The notes under the pieces are model-generated. The model was given only the letters and a program-made list of their open reading frames with translations, was not told the origin of the DNA and searched no databases. The translations under genes were made by a program, and so were the position numbers. From NCBI RefSeq assembly GCF_000307875.1, contig NZ_AJLS01000131.1, forward strand, positions 1-46,792: a stretch of DNA of 46,792 nucleotides. Reading direction: 5' to 3'. Every line of letters starts with the position of its first letter. The first letter of the stretch is position 1. Positions 8,306 to 17,970 of this stretch are shown one piece after another. Source of the stretch: Neobacillus bataviensis LMG 21833 (GTDB lineage: Bacteria; Bacillota; Bacilli; Bacillales; Cytobacillaceae).

Positions 8306-9265
8306 TTATTTTCCCCATTTTGCACGAATTTGTTCCGCATCCCTGATCATTCGTGTAAATAGTTCTGCAACGGCAGGTACGTCCTTAATCAGCCCCATCA
8401 CCTGACCGGCCCATGCAAAGCCTTCATTTGTTGCACCATCATATATGTATCGTTTATTGGCCGTTCCACTAATAAAATCCTTTAATTGGTCATAATCACC
8501 CTTTGTTCCCTCAATTTCAATAATTTTCTCTGTCCAGGTGTTGGCGATGGCCCTTGCAGGTGCACCTAATGTTCGCTTAATCACTACAGTATCTGACTCG
8601 GTTCCTTCCACTAATGTTTGTTTGTATATTTCATGTGCATGGACACATTCTTTCGTAGCGATAAATCTGGTTCCCATTTCAATTCCTTCAGCTCCTAAAC
8701 TTAGCGCTGCCATCAAGCCCCTTCCGTCACCAATGCCCCCTGAGGCAATCACTGGAATGGAAACGGCATCGACTACTTGAGGGATTAATACCATGGTACC
8801 AATATCATCTCTGCCAAGGTGGCCGCCTCCTTCCTGCCCTACAACCATTACTGCATCTGCTCCCAGCTGTTCTGCCTTCATCGCCTGCCGTCTTGCTGCC
8901 ACGAGGACAAGTGTTTTTATTGATGTTCCTTTTAACTGTTCAAAAATCGGCGCTGGGTTTCCGCCTGTCATTGAAACCACTGGTACGTTTTCATCAATCG
9001 CCACCTGGAGGAAATCAGCAAATGGTCTGCCATGCTGACCAATCGCAAAATTAACCCCAAACGGATTGTTGGTTAGCACTTTTACTTTTCGAATTTCCGC
9101 TTTAAGTTGCTCGGGGCTGCTTAATGACATTGCAGTAATTTGCCCCAGCCCCCCAGCATTTGAAACGGCCGCTGCCAATTCAGAATAAGCCAAATAGGCA
9201 AGTCCTCCCTGGATAATCGGATAACGAATATTCAAAATGTCCGTCACTCTTGTCTGCCAATTCAA
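8306..9265 (-). CDS. Nitronate monooxygenase / FabK-like FMN oxidoreductase
   Basis: A 319-aa TIM-barrel flavoprotein of the nitronate monooxygenase / enoyl-ACP reductase II (FabK) family. The N-terminus RYPIIQGGLAYLAYSELAAA, the central GQEGGGHLGR near residue 145 and the phosphate-binding IASGGIGDGRG near 175 are all present. Such enzymes oxidise alkyl nitronates or, as FabK, reduce enoyl-ACP; sequence alone does not decide here. The start is TTG with GGAGTG seven bases upstream. It is divergent from speA and probably precedes yktA in one transcript. I give no gene symbol because several paralogues exist in Bacillus. Confidence 0.9.
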   Translation of the reverse strand: MNWQTRVTDILNIRYPIIQGGLAYLAYSELAAAVSNAGGLGQITAMSLSSPEQLKAEIRKVKVLTNNPFGVNFAIGQHGRPFADFLQVAIDENVPVVSMTGGNPAPIFEQLKGTSIKTLVLVAARRQAMKAEQLGADAVMVVGQEGGGHLGRDDIGTMVLIPQVVDAVSIPVIASGGIGDGRGLMAALSLGAEGIEMGTRFIATKECVHAHEIYKQTLVEGTESDTVVIKRTLGAPARAIANTWTEKIIEIEGTKGDYDQLKDFISGTANKRYIYDGATNEGFAWAGQVMGLIKDVPAVAELFTRMIRDAEQIRAKWGK

Positions 9266-9400
9266 TTTAAATCACTCCTCATCATTTGTTAATTTGTTAT
9301 TTCGGCTTATAAGGGTAAATTTCCTGTCTAAAAGGAAAACTAACTTGAAGTAATTAAAAATAATAAATAAAGTAATCTATGCAATCCCAGAGTTTAGTGC

Positions 9401-9406
9401 TATAAT
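9401..9406 (+). promoter_or_regulatory. Extended -10 promoter for speA
   Basis: TATAAT preceded by TGC, 68 bases upstream of the TTG start; no good -35 hexamer. Confidence 0.5.
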
Positions 9407-9473
9407 TCCATTGTTTTATGTTTTATTGACCATAGTTATTATGAGTAATTTTTATAAAGAGGTGTAGTAATCA

Positions 9474-10946
9474 TTGTCACAAAATCAAACACCGTTATTC
9501 AGCGGTTTAGTAGCCCATGCAAAAAGAAATCCAGTTCAATTCCATATTCCAGGTCATAAAAAGGGTGCTGGAATGGATCCGGAATTTCGCCAGTTTATTG
9601 GCGATAATGCCCTTTCAATTGACTTAATTAATATTGCCCCCCTTGATGATCTCCATCACCCAAAGGGAATGATTAAACAAGCACAGGATTTAGCCGCTGA
9701 AGCCTTTGGCGCAGATCATACTTTCTTTTCAGTCCAGGGTACAAGCGGAGCCATTATGACAATGGTCATGGCTGTTTGCGGACCTGGCGATAAAATCATC
9801 ATACCTAGAAACGTCCATAAATCTATCATGTCAGCCATTGTCTTTTCCGGTGCTGTCCCAGTCTTTATTCACCCTGAAATTGATATAGAATTAGGAATTT
9901 CCCATGGAATTACAACAGATGCCGTAGAAAAGGCACTTGAGCAGCATCCAGATGCAAAAGGGGTATTAGTCATTAACCCTACCTATTTTGGAATCTCAGC
10001 AGATTTGAAGAAAATTGTTGAAATTGCCCATTCCTATCATGTGCCTGTTTTGGTTGATGAGGCACACGGCGTCCATATTCATTTCCATGATGAGCTGCCG
10101 CTTTCAGCCATGCAGGCTGGTGCTGATATGGCCGCAACAAGTGTCCATAAGCTTGGCGGCTCCATGACGCAAAGCTCCATTCTAAATGTAAAAGAAGGGT
10201 TGGTATCTGTTAAACATGTACAGTCGATTTTAAGCATGTTAACAACAACCTCTACATCGTATTTGCTGTTAGCATCACTCGATGTTGCCCGTAAGCAGTT
10301 AGCAACCAAGGGGAAAGAATTAATTGGCAGAACGATTCGCTTAGCCCAGTCCATTCGTAAACAAATCAATGAAATCGATCATTTACACTGTATTGGCGAA
10401 GAAATCTTAGGCTCCAAAGCTACTTTTGATTATGATCCAACAAAGCTGATTATTTCCGTAAAAGAGCTTGGTATGACTGGCTATGAGGTTGAAAATTGGT
10501 TAAGAGAAAATCATAATATCGAAGTAGAACTATCAGACCTTTATAACATCCTTTGCATTATCACGTTCGGTGATACTGAGAATGAAGCTAATCTTTTAGT
10601 AAATGCCTTAAAAGAGCTTGCGGCAGAATGTGAACATCGTCCAGGAAAAATTGAACCAGTAAAGGTTCTTTTGCCTGAAATTCCTATTCTTGCCTTAACA
10701 CCACGGGATGCTTTTTATGCTGAAACGGAAGTCATTCCTTTTGCAGAATCGGAAGGCAGAATCATTGCTGAATTTGTTATGGTGTACCCACCAGGGATCC
10801 CAATCTTTATTCCCGGCGAAATCATTACAAAAGAAAACCTTCATTACATTCATGAAAATCTTGAGGCAGGATTGCCTGTTCAAGGTCCTGAAGACGATGA
10901 AATTAAATTTATTCATGTTATCAAGGAATATAAAGCAATAAAATAA
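9474..10946 (+). CDS. speA: Biosynthetic arginine decarboxylase SpeA
   Basis: A 490-aa PLP enzyme of the Orn/Lys/Arg decarboxylase class with an aminotransferase fold. It makes agmatine from arginine, the first step of spermidine synthesis in Bacillus. The Schiff-base lysine is K226 in SVHKLGGS, and the substrate/PLP site VDEAHGVH is near 194-201. The C-terminal domain (PGIPIFIPGE) is complete. Length equals the B. subtilis protein. The start is TTG with AAAGAGGTG upstream. A bidirectional terminator follows and also ends the SR1-like RNA from the other side, matching the B. subtilis order with SR1 beside speA. Confidence 0.96.
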   Translation: MSQNQTPLFSGLVAHAKRNPVQFHIPGHKKGAGMDPEFRQFIGDNALSIDLINIAPLDDLHHPKGMIKQAQDLAAEAFGADHTFFSVQGTSGAIMTMVMAVCGPGDKIIIPRNVHKSIMSAIVFSGAVPVFIHPEIDIELGISHGITTDAVEKALEQHPDAKGVLVINPTYFGISADLKKIVEIAHSYHVPVLVDEAHGVHIHFHDELPLSAMQAGADMAATSVHKLGGSMTQSSILNVKEGLVSVKHVQSILSMLTTTSTSYLLLASLDVARKQLATKGKELIGRTIRLAQSIRKQINEIDHLHCIGEEILGSKATFDYDPTKLIISVKELGMTGYEVENWLRENHNIEVELSDLYNILCIITFGDTENEANLLVNALKELAAECEHRPGKIEPVKVLLPEIPILALTPRDAFYAETEVIPFAESEGRIIAEFVMVYPPGIPIFIPGEIITKENLHYIHENLEAGLPVQGPEDDEIKFIHVIKEYKAIK

Positions 10947-10962
10947 CGATACCCATAAAAAT

Positions 10963-10987
10963 ACAGGATTCCGGGAAGGAATCCTGT
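10963..10987. terminator. Bidirectional terminator speA / SR1-like RNA
   Basis: ACAGGATTCC and GGAATCCTGT form a 10-bp stem with a GGGAA loop. TTTTCAATTTTT follows on the plus strand and ATTTTTAT on the minus strand. Confidence 0.9.
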
Positions 10988-11018
10988 TTTCAATTTTTAT
11001 ATGAATGGTTAATAAAAT

Positions 11019-11141
11019 TTATTTCTCTTCTGCATTGTGATGGTCATCGCAACAGTTACACTTCGAATAAAGCACTGTTACTTTTTCATCTTCAAAATGA
11101 TCAATAGTAGAGTTACAAGTTTGGCATACAAGAGTACCCAT
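11019..11141 (-). CDS. SR1P-like GapA-binding small peptide
   Basis: A 40-aa peptide beginning MGTLVCQTCNSTIDHFEDEK and continuing VTVLYSKCNCC, then a His/Glu-rich tail. It has a CxxC pair near the N-terminus and a second Cys cluster at 28-31, like a tiny zinc ribbon, and closely resembles the SR1P family. In B. subtilis, SR1P binds glyceraldehyde-3-phosphate dehydrogenase GapA, stabilises gapA mRNA and promotes RNase J1 activity. AAAAGGGG precedes the ATG at good spacing. The gene is easily missed because of its size. Confidence 0.88.
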   Translation of the reverse strand: MGTLVCQTCNSTIDHFEDEKVTVLYSKCNCCDDHHNAEEK

Positions 11142-11181
11142 CTGTTCAATCCCCTTTTCTTAATTGAATGATCATGATTTT

Positions 11182-11195
11182 TGAAAGCGTTTAAA
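11182..11195 (-). promoter_or_regulatory. Candidate cre (CcpA) site in the SR1 leader
   Basis: Plus-strand TGAAAGCGTTTAAA matches the cre consensus at all but the C near the end. It lies just downstream of the predicted SR1 start, where CcpA could block transcription. CcpA was reported to have a minor effect on B. subtilis SR1. Confidence 0.4.
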
Positions 11196-11208
11196 CATCC
11201 TTAATGTA

Positions 11209-11237
11209 ATAATAATATATCACATTTAATTTTTCAA
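11209..11237 (-). promoter_or_regulatory. Sigma-A promoter of the SR1-like RNA
   Basis: Minus-strand -35 TTGAAA (11232-11237), a 17-base spacer, then -10 TATTAT (11209-11214). Strong match and ideal spacing. The predicted start is near 11202. Confidence 0.8.
11214..11224 (-). promoter_or_regulatory. CcpN operator 1, overlapping the -10 of SR1
   Basis: Minus-strand TGTGATATATT fits the CcpN consensus TRTGHYATAYW (recalled from B. subtilis work) at every position, and abuts the -10 hexamer as reported for SR1. Confidence 0.7.
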
Positions 11238-11245
11238 GCCTAAAT

Positions 11246-11256
11246 TGTATGTCACA
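11246..11256 (-). promoter_or_regulatory. CcpN operator 2, upstream of the -35 of SR1
   Basis: Minus-strand TGTGACATACA also fits TRTGHYATAYW completely. It lies 32 bases (three helical turns) from operator 1, so both would face the same side of the DNA. Confidence 0.7.
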
Positions 11257-11276
11257 TTAAAAATATTTTATTAAAA

Positions 11277-11299
11277 AAGGACCCTTTTGGGGTCCTTTC
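11277..11299 (-). terminator. Terminator after the DUF3055 gene
   Basis: Minus-strand stem AAAGGACCC / GGGTCCTTT with T-rich tail TTTTTTAAT. It insulates the SR1 promoter from upstream read-through. Confidence 0.85.
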
Positions 11300-11309
11300 T
11301 CAAAATATT

Positions 11310-11609
11310 TTACTCATATTGGGTGACAAAAGGAATAGATGGAAGTGTAGTGCTAAAAAAATCTGCTAAATCTGATGCCTGTTGTTTATCTGGGATACGG
11401 AATACAGTTTGAAGGTAGTCAATATCTTCAATGTCTTTAGGGTCGAGGAGAGTTGAACGGCCTGTTTGCATGCAGACAACCAGTGGTTTTCCAAAAAACA
11501 AATTCGTGTAAATAATACCGAAATCATAACGAGTATCTTCTGTGGTAAAGCCAATGAACCTCACCTTTGCATTTTCATGCTCATCATAGAGTTTATCAAA
11601 TAGTTCCAT
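11310..11609 (-). CDS. DUF3055 (SAV0927-like) family protein
   Basis: A 99-aa soluble protein with motifs FIGFTTEDTRYDFGIIYTN and VCMQTGRSTLLDPKDIED, typical of the DUF3055/SAV0927-like family in Bacillaceae and staphylococci; function unknown. The ATG at 11609 has an AGGAGGG ribosome binding site; the upstream in-frame TTG (11630) overlaps that region and is rejected. It stands alone between DUF1885 (divergent) and the SR1 locus, with its own terminator. Confidence 0.88.
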   Translation of the reverse strand: MELFDKLYDEHENAKVRFIGFTTEDTRYDFGIIYTNLFFGKPLVVCMQTGRSTLLDPKDIEDIDYLQTVFRIPDKQQASDLADFFSTTLPSIPFVTQYE

Positions 11610-11701
11610 ATAGCCCCTCCTTTTCCTCAAGTATTTAGAATATTATTATAATTCACTTTTTTAAAAATAACAAGAAACTTGGTTATTTATCTCGGTAAGT
11701 G

Positions 11702-11731
11702 TTGTCAGTACTTTTTAATCAATGCTAGAAT
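11702..11731 (+). promoter_or_regulatory. Promoter of the DUF1885 gene
   Basis: -35 TTGTCA (11702-11707), an 18-base spacer, -10 TAGAAT (11726-11731) with an extended TGC. The start codon lies about 35 bases downstream. Confidence 0.65.
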
Positions 11732-11770
11732 AGAATTGCATAATCAATTGACTATAGGGGGGGAATGATG

Positions 11771-12205
11771 ATGGCTGAAAACGCATTTATTAAGCTTGTG
11801 CCCTCATCTGCTAAACAAACAGTAACAATTGAAGAGGTAAAGGACTTATTTCATTACTATAAAAATATTACTACTAAAACGGGCGATCAATTGAATTGGC
11901 AATACGGAGATACTGCCTTTCCGTATGAAATAAAAGAAACAGAGGATGGCAAAGGAAAGTGGTTTTATTTACATTCAGATCATGAACGCTATTATGCTAT
12001 ATTAATTGGTGTTGACACAGAAACTGTTCGCAGTGAGGATGGACAGGAAAGCGAGCAGGTGAACATTCAAATCACTCTGCCTGAAAAATCTACTCATGGA
12101 GACAAAGGTAAGGCAAACGAATTTGCTAAATTCCTTGCTAAAAAGCTGCAAGGTGAACTGCATCTCTTTAACGAAAGAATCATGTATTACTACCCAAGAA
12201 AGTAA
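11771..12205 (+). CDS. DUF1885 family protein
   Basis: A 144-aa soluble protein beginning MAENAFIKLVPSSAKQ, with central FHYYKNITTKTGDQLNWQYG and an aromatic-rich C-terminus, matching the DUF1885 family of Bacillus (structure known from structural genomics, function unknown). Three ATG codons are in tandem at 11765, 11768 and 11771. I chose the last because the G7 ribosome binding tract at 11757-11763 is too close to the first; 11768 is equally possible. A bidirectional terminator follows. Confidence 0.85.
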   Translation: MAENAFIKLVPSSAKQTVTIEEVKDLFHYYKNITTKTGDQLNWQYGDTAFPYEIKETEDGKGKWFYLHSDHERYYAILIGVDTETVRSEDGQESEQVNIQITLPEKSTHGDKGKANEFAKFLAKKLQGELHLFNERIMYYYPRK

Positions 12206-12228
12206 AAGCTCCCTTTCGGAGCTTTTTT
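12204..12228. terminator. Bidirectional terminator DUF1885 / small membrane protein
   Basis: AAAAGCTCC / GGAGCTTTTTT stem with CTTTC loop at convergent gene ends. Confidence 0.85.
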
Positions 12229-12469
12229 AATGCAAAAATTGAGCCATTGTATAGTGAATCGAAGTATAAATAACTAAACTAAGTACAGTTATGAAGAGTG
12301 TTTTTCGATTTGATTTTGTCACTTGGTTTCCTAATATAAAGGCCAAATAGAAAAATATAAAAAACATGATTACTTTATAAATGAGCTGATCATGTTTTGA
12401 AATCCATTCTATCAGCGTATAGCCGCTCCAGATAATAAACTGGAGCAATATGACCACATAGTTTCTCAT
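12227..12469 (-). CDS. Small integral membrane protein of unknown function
   Basis: An 80-aa very hydrophobic protein with three likely transmembrane helices (about residues 4-20, 30-48 and 57-75) separated by short charged loops (ISKHDQ, TKSNRKT). GTGATAAAAT precedes the ATG. It is convergent with DUF1885 and upstream of pdhD's terminator region on the same strand. I do not recognise a family; a small protein hydrophobic enough to be a membrane subunit or toxin-like peptide cannot be told apart by sequence. Confidence 0.7.
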   Translation of the reverse strand: MRNYVVILLQFIIWSGYTLIEWISKHDQLIYKVIMFFIFFYLAFILGNQVTKSNRKTLFITVLSLVIYTSIHYTMAQFLH

Positions 12470-12585
12470 ATTTTATCACCACTCAAAATCCATTGATTTT
12501 AAGAATGAACAAAAACATCTAGTCTTACAAGTATATGTTCTAGTGGAAAGGGATATTTTTCATTTTTAACTAATTCTCCACAAAA

Positions 12586-12625
12586 AAATAAAGTCCTTTC
12601 GTTTTTTAACGAAAGGACTTTATTT
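12586..12625 (-). terminator. Terminator of the pdhABCD operon
   Basis: Stem AAAGTCCTTTCGTT / AACGAAAGGACTTT with T-rich flanks on both sides; just downstream of pdhD. Confidence 0.9.
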
Positions 12626-12630
12626 CTTTA

Positions 12631-14046
12631 TTATTTAATGATGTGAATTGGGGTTCCAAGAGCAACTTCTGCTGCTTCCATAGTTATTTCACCAAGTGTT
12701 GGGTGGGCATGGATAGTCATAGCTAAATCCTCAGCAGTCATCCCTGCCTCAATCGCTAATCCTAACTCGGCAATCATATCTGATGCACTTGCTCCAGCAA
12801 TTTGCGCGCCAATTACCAGACCGTCTTCTTTACGAGTGATTAATTTTAAGAATCCATCACCGCTATCAAGGGATAAGGCACGTCCATTTGCAGCAAATGG
12901 GAATTTAGAAGCATTCACTTCAATACCTTCTTCTTTCGCTTGTACTTCTGTATAGCCAACTGATGCTAACTCAGGTTCTGAAAAGACGACAGCCGGAATT
13001 CCTAAGTAATCAATTTCAGAAGAATGACCAGAAATAGCCTCGGCGGCAATTTTAGCCTCATAGGATGCTTTGTGCGCTAATTGCGGTCCTTGAACAACAT
13101 CACCAATCGCGTAAATATTGCTGACATTCGTACGGCATTGTTTGTCGATTTCAATAAGTCCGCGTTCGCTCATTTTTACACCAGCTTGTTCTAAGCCCAT
13201 TTCATCAGTGTTTGGACGGCGGCCAACCATTACAAATACGTAATCGGCTTCGATTTTCTTCTCTTCGCCTTTTGTTTCAAATGTGACTACCACACCGTTT
13301 TCAGTTTCTTCTACACCTTTAGCCAATGCTTTTGTAAAGAATTCTGCGCCCTTTTTCTTCATATTGCGCTTTACAAGAGATGCCATTTGCTTATCAAAAA
13401 TACCCATACCTAAAATCTCATCTGCACCCTCTAAAATAGTCACTTGGCTGCCAAAGTTTGCGTAGGCACCGCCAAGCTCAATTCCGATTACACCGCCACC
13501 GATCACAACGATTTTTTCAGGAATTTCATTTAAGTTAAGTGCTCCGGTAGAATTTAGGATACGTTTTGAATATTTAAAAGTTGGAAGCTCAATTGGACGG
13601 GAACCCGTCGCAACAATAGCATTTTTAAAGGTATACGTTTGGGCAGAATTTTCATCCATTACACGTAATGTATTGGCATCCACAAAGTATGCTTCACCGT
13701 TAACAATGTTAACTTTGTTTCCTTTTAATAATCCTGCCACACCGCCTGTTAATTTTTTGACGATTCCAGCTTTAAATTCCTGAACCTTAGAAAAATCAAC
13801 TTTTACATTTTCAGCTGTTATTCCGAATGACTCAGAATGCATCGCTGTTTCATAACGGTGGCCCGCTGCAATCAATGCTTTAGATGGGATACAGCCAACA
13901 TTTAAACATACACCGCCAACATATTCCTTTTCAACAATCGTTACTTTTTGACCCAGCTGGGCAGCACGAATGGCTGCCACGTATCCGCCAGGGCCTGAAC
14001 CGATGACTATAGTATCTGTTTCAATAGGGAAATCTCCAACGACCAT
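12631..14046 (-). CDS. pdhD: Dihydrolipoyl dehydrogenase, E3 of pyruvate dehydrogenase
   Basis: A 471-aa FAD/NAD flavoprotein that reoxidises the lipoyl arm of E2. FAD motif [15 protein letters not shown] is near 17-31, the redox disulfide CLNVGC near 48-53, the NAD site [12 protein letters not shown] near 182-193 and the His-Glu catalytic segment HAHPTLGE near the C-terminus. Full length. ATG start with GGAGG upstream. It begins 4 bases after the pdhC stop, so it is translationally linked, and ends the operon. It also serves other 2-oxoacid dehydrogenases in Bacillus. Confidence 0.98.
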   Translation of the reverse strand: MVVGDFPIETDTIVIGSGPGGYVAAIRAAQLGQKVTIVEKEYVGGVCLNVGCIPSKALIAAGHRYETAMHSESFGITAENVKVDFSKVQEFKAGIVKKLTGGVAGLLKGNKVNIVNGEAYFVDANTLRVMDENSAQTYTFKNAIVATGSRPIELPTFKYSKRILNSTGALNLNEIPEKIVVIGGGVIGIELGGAYANFGSQVTILEGADEILGMGIFDKQMASLVKRNMKKKGAEFFTKALAKGVEETENGVVVTFETKGEEKKIEADYVFVMVGRRPNTDEMGLEQAGVKMSERGLIEIDKQCRTNVSNIYAIGDVVQGPQLAHKASYEAKIAAEAISGHSSEIDYLGIPAVVFSEPELASVGYTEVQAKEEGIEVNASKFPFAANGRALSLDSGDGFLKLITRKEDGLVIGAQIAGASASDMIAELGLAIEAGMTAEDLAMTIHAHPTLGEITMEAAEVALGTPIHIIK

Positions 14047-14050
14047 TAGA

Positions 14051-15358
14051 TTACGCCTCCATTAACAATAATTCAGGATCGTTCAATAAACGTTTAATAT
14101 GATTTAATGCATTTTGTGCAGTGGCACCGTCAATCATCCGGTGATCAAAACTCAATGAAAGTGCCAAAACAGGAGCAGCAATAATCTCGCCATTTTTCAC
14201 AATTGGTTTTTCAGCAATCCGGCCAACACCTAAAATAGCTACTTCTGGATGATTAATAACAGGAGTAAACCATTGTCCACCGGCAGAACCAATGTTTGAA
14301 ATTGTGCATGATGCACCTTTCATTTCATTCGGAGCAAGTTTACCATCGCGAGCTTTGCCTGCTAATTCATTAATTTCATTTGAAATAGTGAAAACAGATT
14401 TACGGTCAGCATCCTTAACAACCGGTACTAGCAAGCCTTTTTCTGTATCTGCGGCAATCCCAATATTGTAGTAATGCTTATGAATGATTTCACTCGTAGC
14501 ATCATCAAGTGATGTATTTAACGCTGGGAATTCACGTAATGCACTTGTTAAAGCTTTTACGATGTATGGTAAGAAAGTAAGCTTAATACCCTTTGCTGCA
14601 GCTACTTCCTTGAATTTCTTACGATGTGTAACAAGTTTTGCTACATCCACTTCATCCATTAATGTTACATGTGGTGCAGTGTGTTTAGAGTTAACCATTG
14701 CTTTAGCAATTGCTTTACGAATGCCGCTCATTTTTTCCCTTGTTTCCGGATATTCACCTTGTGGAACCTGCGCAGCAGCCTTTGGAGCCTCTGTATTGGC
14801 TTCTTCAGCCGCTGTAGCTGACACTGTTTCTGGAGCTTGGGTTGCAGCACCGCCGTTTAAGAATGCATCAATATCTGTCTTAAGGACACGTCCGTTATCT
14901 CCGGAACCAGCAACAAGACGAATTTCAACACCTTTTTCACGTGCATATTTACGAACAGATGGCATTGCAATTACTCGGCGATTCGGATCTGCCTCAGCCT
15001 GTTGCTGTGCTGGAGCCGCCGTTTCTTGTTTTTCCTCTTGCACAGGAGCTGTAGGTGCTTCCTCTTGTTTTGGTGCTTCTTCAGCATGGTCATCGCCTTT
15101 AAATTGCAGGTTCTCATAACCAGGTGCATCAAAGGTAACAAGAACCTGGCCAACTGTAGCAACGGTTCCTTCACCTACTAAAACTTCCTGAACTGTCCCT
15201 TCAACTGGGGATGGGATTTCAACCACTGCTTTATCATTTTGTATTTCACATAGGACATCATCTTCTTGGACTTTATCACCTGGCTTTACAAACCATTTGA
15301 CGATTTCCCCTTCGTGAATACCTTCACCGATGTCAGGCATTTTAAATTGAAATGACAC
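14051..15358 (-). CDS. pdhC: Dihydrolipoamide acetyltransferase, E2 of pyruvate dehydrogenase
   Basis: A 435-aa protein with one lipoyl domain (lipoylated K43 in [10 protein letters not shown]), an Ala/Pro/Gln/Glu-rich flexible linker (about 85-125), a peripheral subunit-binding domain (about 127-170), a second linker and the C-terminal acyltransferase with [10 protein letters not shown] near 405. It forms the core of the complex. The start is GTG with AGGAG about ten bases upstream. A 118-base gap with a hairpin separates it from pdhB, unlike the tight spacing of the other pdh genes. Confidence 0.97.
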   Translation of the reverse strand: MSFQFKMPDIGEGIHEGEIVKWFVKPGDKVQEDDVLCEIQNDKAVVEIPSPVEGTVQEVLVGEGTVATVGQVLVTFDAPGYENLQFKGDDHAEEAPKQEEAPTAPVQEEKQETAAPAQQQAEADPNRRVIAMPSVRKYAREKGVEIRLVAGSGDNGRVLKTDIDAFLNGGAATQAPETVSATAAEEANTEAPKAAAQVPQGEYPETREKMSGIRKAIAKAMVNSKHTAPHVTLMDEVDVAKLVTHRKKFKEVAAAKGIKLTFLPYIVKALTSALREFPALNTSLDDATSEIIHKHYYNIGIAADTEKGLLVPVVKDADRKSVFTISNEINELAGKARDGKLAPNEMKGASCTISNIGSAGGQWFTPVINHPEVAILGVGRIAEKPIVKNGEIIAAPVLALSLSFDHRMIDGATAQNALNHIKRLLNDPELLLMEA

Positions 15359-15413
15359 TGAGATTCATCTCCTATTTTTACGTAAATTTTTGTCAACTTT
15401 GCTACGATGAAAA

Positions 15414-15436
15414 CGGGAAAAGAAAAACCTTTCCCG
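15414..15436 (-). promoter_or_regulatory. Hairpin in the pdhB-pdhC intercistronic gap
   Basis: On the minus strand, CGGGAAA and TTTCCCG form a 7-bp stem with a 9-base loop, followed by TTTTCAT. The T-run is too short for an efficient terminator. It could be an attenuator, an mRNA processing or stabilising structure. An upstream short repeat (CAGG and CCTG around 15466) may form a second small hairpin. Confidence 0.45.
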
Positions 15437-15476
15437 AATATATTGCGAACTCTACAGGTGTAACCCCTGCATAGTT

Positions 15477-16454
15477 TTAGAAGTTTAATACCTTTTTAGC
15501 TGTTTCGATTATATCTTTATAATTAGGAAGCCAAACGGATTCCGCTTGCGGGAACGAAAATACAGTATCTGGTGCCGCAACTCGCAGTACAGGCGCTTCT
15601 AAGCTCAAAATGGCACGGTCGTTAATTTCCGCTACGACGTTGGCGGCAATACCAGCTTGTTTTTGTGCTTCTTGAACAACAATCGCACGACCTGTTTTTT
15701 CTACAGAGGCAATAATGGTTTCAATATCAATCGGGCTTACTGTACGTAAATCGATTACTTCAGCAGAGTACCCTTCTTTCTCTAGCTCTTCTGCAGCTTT
15801 TAAGGATTCGTGAACCATTGCACCATAAGTAACTATGGACACGTCTTTGCCTTCTCGTTTCACGTCAGCTTTCCCTAGCGGAATCGTATATTCCTCTTCT
15901 GGTACTTCCTGACGGAATGAACGATATAACTTCATGTGCTCAAGGAAGATAACCGGATCATTGTCACGGATAGATGAAATAAGAAGACCTTTAGCGTCAT
16001 ATGGTGTTGACGGAATGACAACTTTCACACCAGGTGATTGTGCCATAAGACCTTCTAAGCTGTCAGCGTGCATATCTGGTGTATGTACGCCGCCTCCAAA
16101 AGGCGAACGGAATGTTACAGGAGCATTAAATTTTCCTCCTGTACGATAACGAAGACGGGCAGCCTGACCAGAGATAGAATCCATTACTTCAAAAACAAAC
16201 CCGAAGAATTGAATTTCTGGTACAGGACGGAAGCCTTGTAAACTAAGACCGACCGCTAAACCGCCAATACCTGATTCAGCAAGTGGTGTGTCAAATACAC
16301 GATCTTCGCCAAATTCGTTTTGCAGTCCTTCTGTCGCACGGAATACACCGCCATTTAAACCCACGTCTTCACCGAATACTAACACATTCGGATCATTACG
16401 TAATTCCGTACGTAATGCATCTGTAATTGCTTGGATCATTGTCATTTGAGCCAT
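15477..16454 (-). CDS. pdhB: Pyruvate dehydrogenase E1 beta subunit
   Basis: A 325-aa transketolase-like beta subunit that pairs with PdhA to decarboxylate pyruvate and acetylate the lipoyl group. [18 protein letters not shown] at the N-terminus, [15 protein letters not shown] near 27-41, and the C-terminal transketolase domain with [11 protein letters not shown] near 230-240 are all as expected. ATG start. It begins 3 bases after the pdhA stop. Confidence 0.98.
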   Translation of the reverse strand: MAQMTMIQAITDALRTELRNDPNVLVFGEDVGLNGGVFRATEGLQNEFGEDRVFDTPLAESGIGGLAVGLSLQGFRPVPEIQFFGFVFEVMDSISGQAARLRYRTGGKFNAPVTFRSPFGGGVHTPDMHADSLEGLMAQSPGVKVVIPSTPYDAKGLLISSIRDNDPVIFLEHMKLYRSFRQEVPEEEYTIPLGKADVKREGKDVSIVTYGAMVHESLKAAEELEKEGYSAEVIDLRTVSPIDIETIIASVEKTGRAIVVQEAQKQAGIAANVVAEINDRAILSLEAPVLRVAAPDTVFSFPQAESVWLPNYKDIIETAKKVLNF

Positions 16455-16457
16455 GGC

Positions 16458-17764
<1,307 letters not shown>

Positions 17765-17793
17765 AGTTTACATCAATATTTTTTACCCGTCAA
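17765..17793 (-). promoter_or_regulatory. Candidate sigma-A promoter of pdhABCD
   Basis: Minus-strand -35 TTGACG (17788-17793), a 17-base spacer, -10 TAAACT (17765-17770). It is the best match found in the pdhA upstream region. Confidence 0.6.
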
Positions 17794-17927
17794 ATACTAT
17801 GTATCATTATTTTCCATCATTAACACGATAAAAACTATAAATTCAAATCTAACAACTGTACCAGCATTAAACCCAAATCTGTTATATAAAATCCCGCCAT
17901 AATTTTCATTGTTATAATATAGAAAAA

Positions 17928-17953
17928 AGCATCGACTCTTGTCGGCCGATGCT
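17928..17953 (-). terminator. Terminator of ykyA
   Basis: Minus-strand stem AGCATCG / CGATGCT with T6 following, 18 bases after ykyA. Confidence 0.85.
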
Positions 17954-17970
17954 AATCGATGGAGAGACGA

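Larger units (their letters stand above)
10955..11202 (-). ncRNA. SR1-like dual-function small RNA
   Basis: The predicted transcript runs from a strong sigma-A promoter (-35 at 11232-11237, -10 at 11209-11214) to the shared terminator at 10963-10987, about 250 bases. It encodes a 40-aa SR1P-like peptide. In B. subtilis, SR1 lies between pdhD and speA, is repressed by CcpN under glycolytic conditions, base-pairs with ahrC mRNA and encodes SR1P. Position, encoded peptide and two operator matches agree here. The ends are predicted, not measured, and I could not check the base-pairing region. Confidence 0.75.

Noticed and set aside
14484..15119. Plus-strand 211-codon frame inside pdhC
   Set aside because: Antisense to the Ala/Pro-rich linker and catalytic domain; a coding shadow.
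15391..15396. Minus-strand TTGACA in the pdhB-pdhC gap as an internal promoter
   Set aside because: The -10 position falls on the pdhC ribosome binding site (AGGAGA), with no TATAAT-like hexamer.
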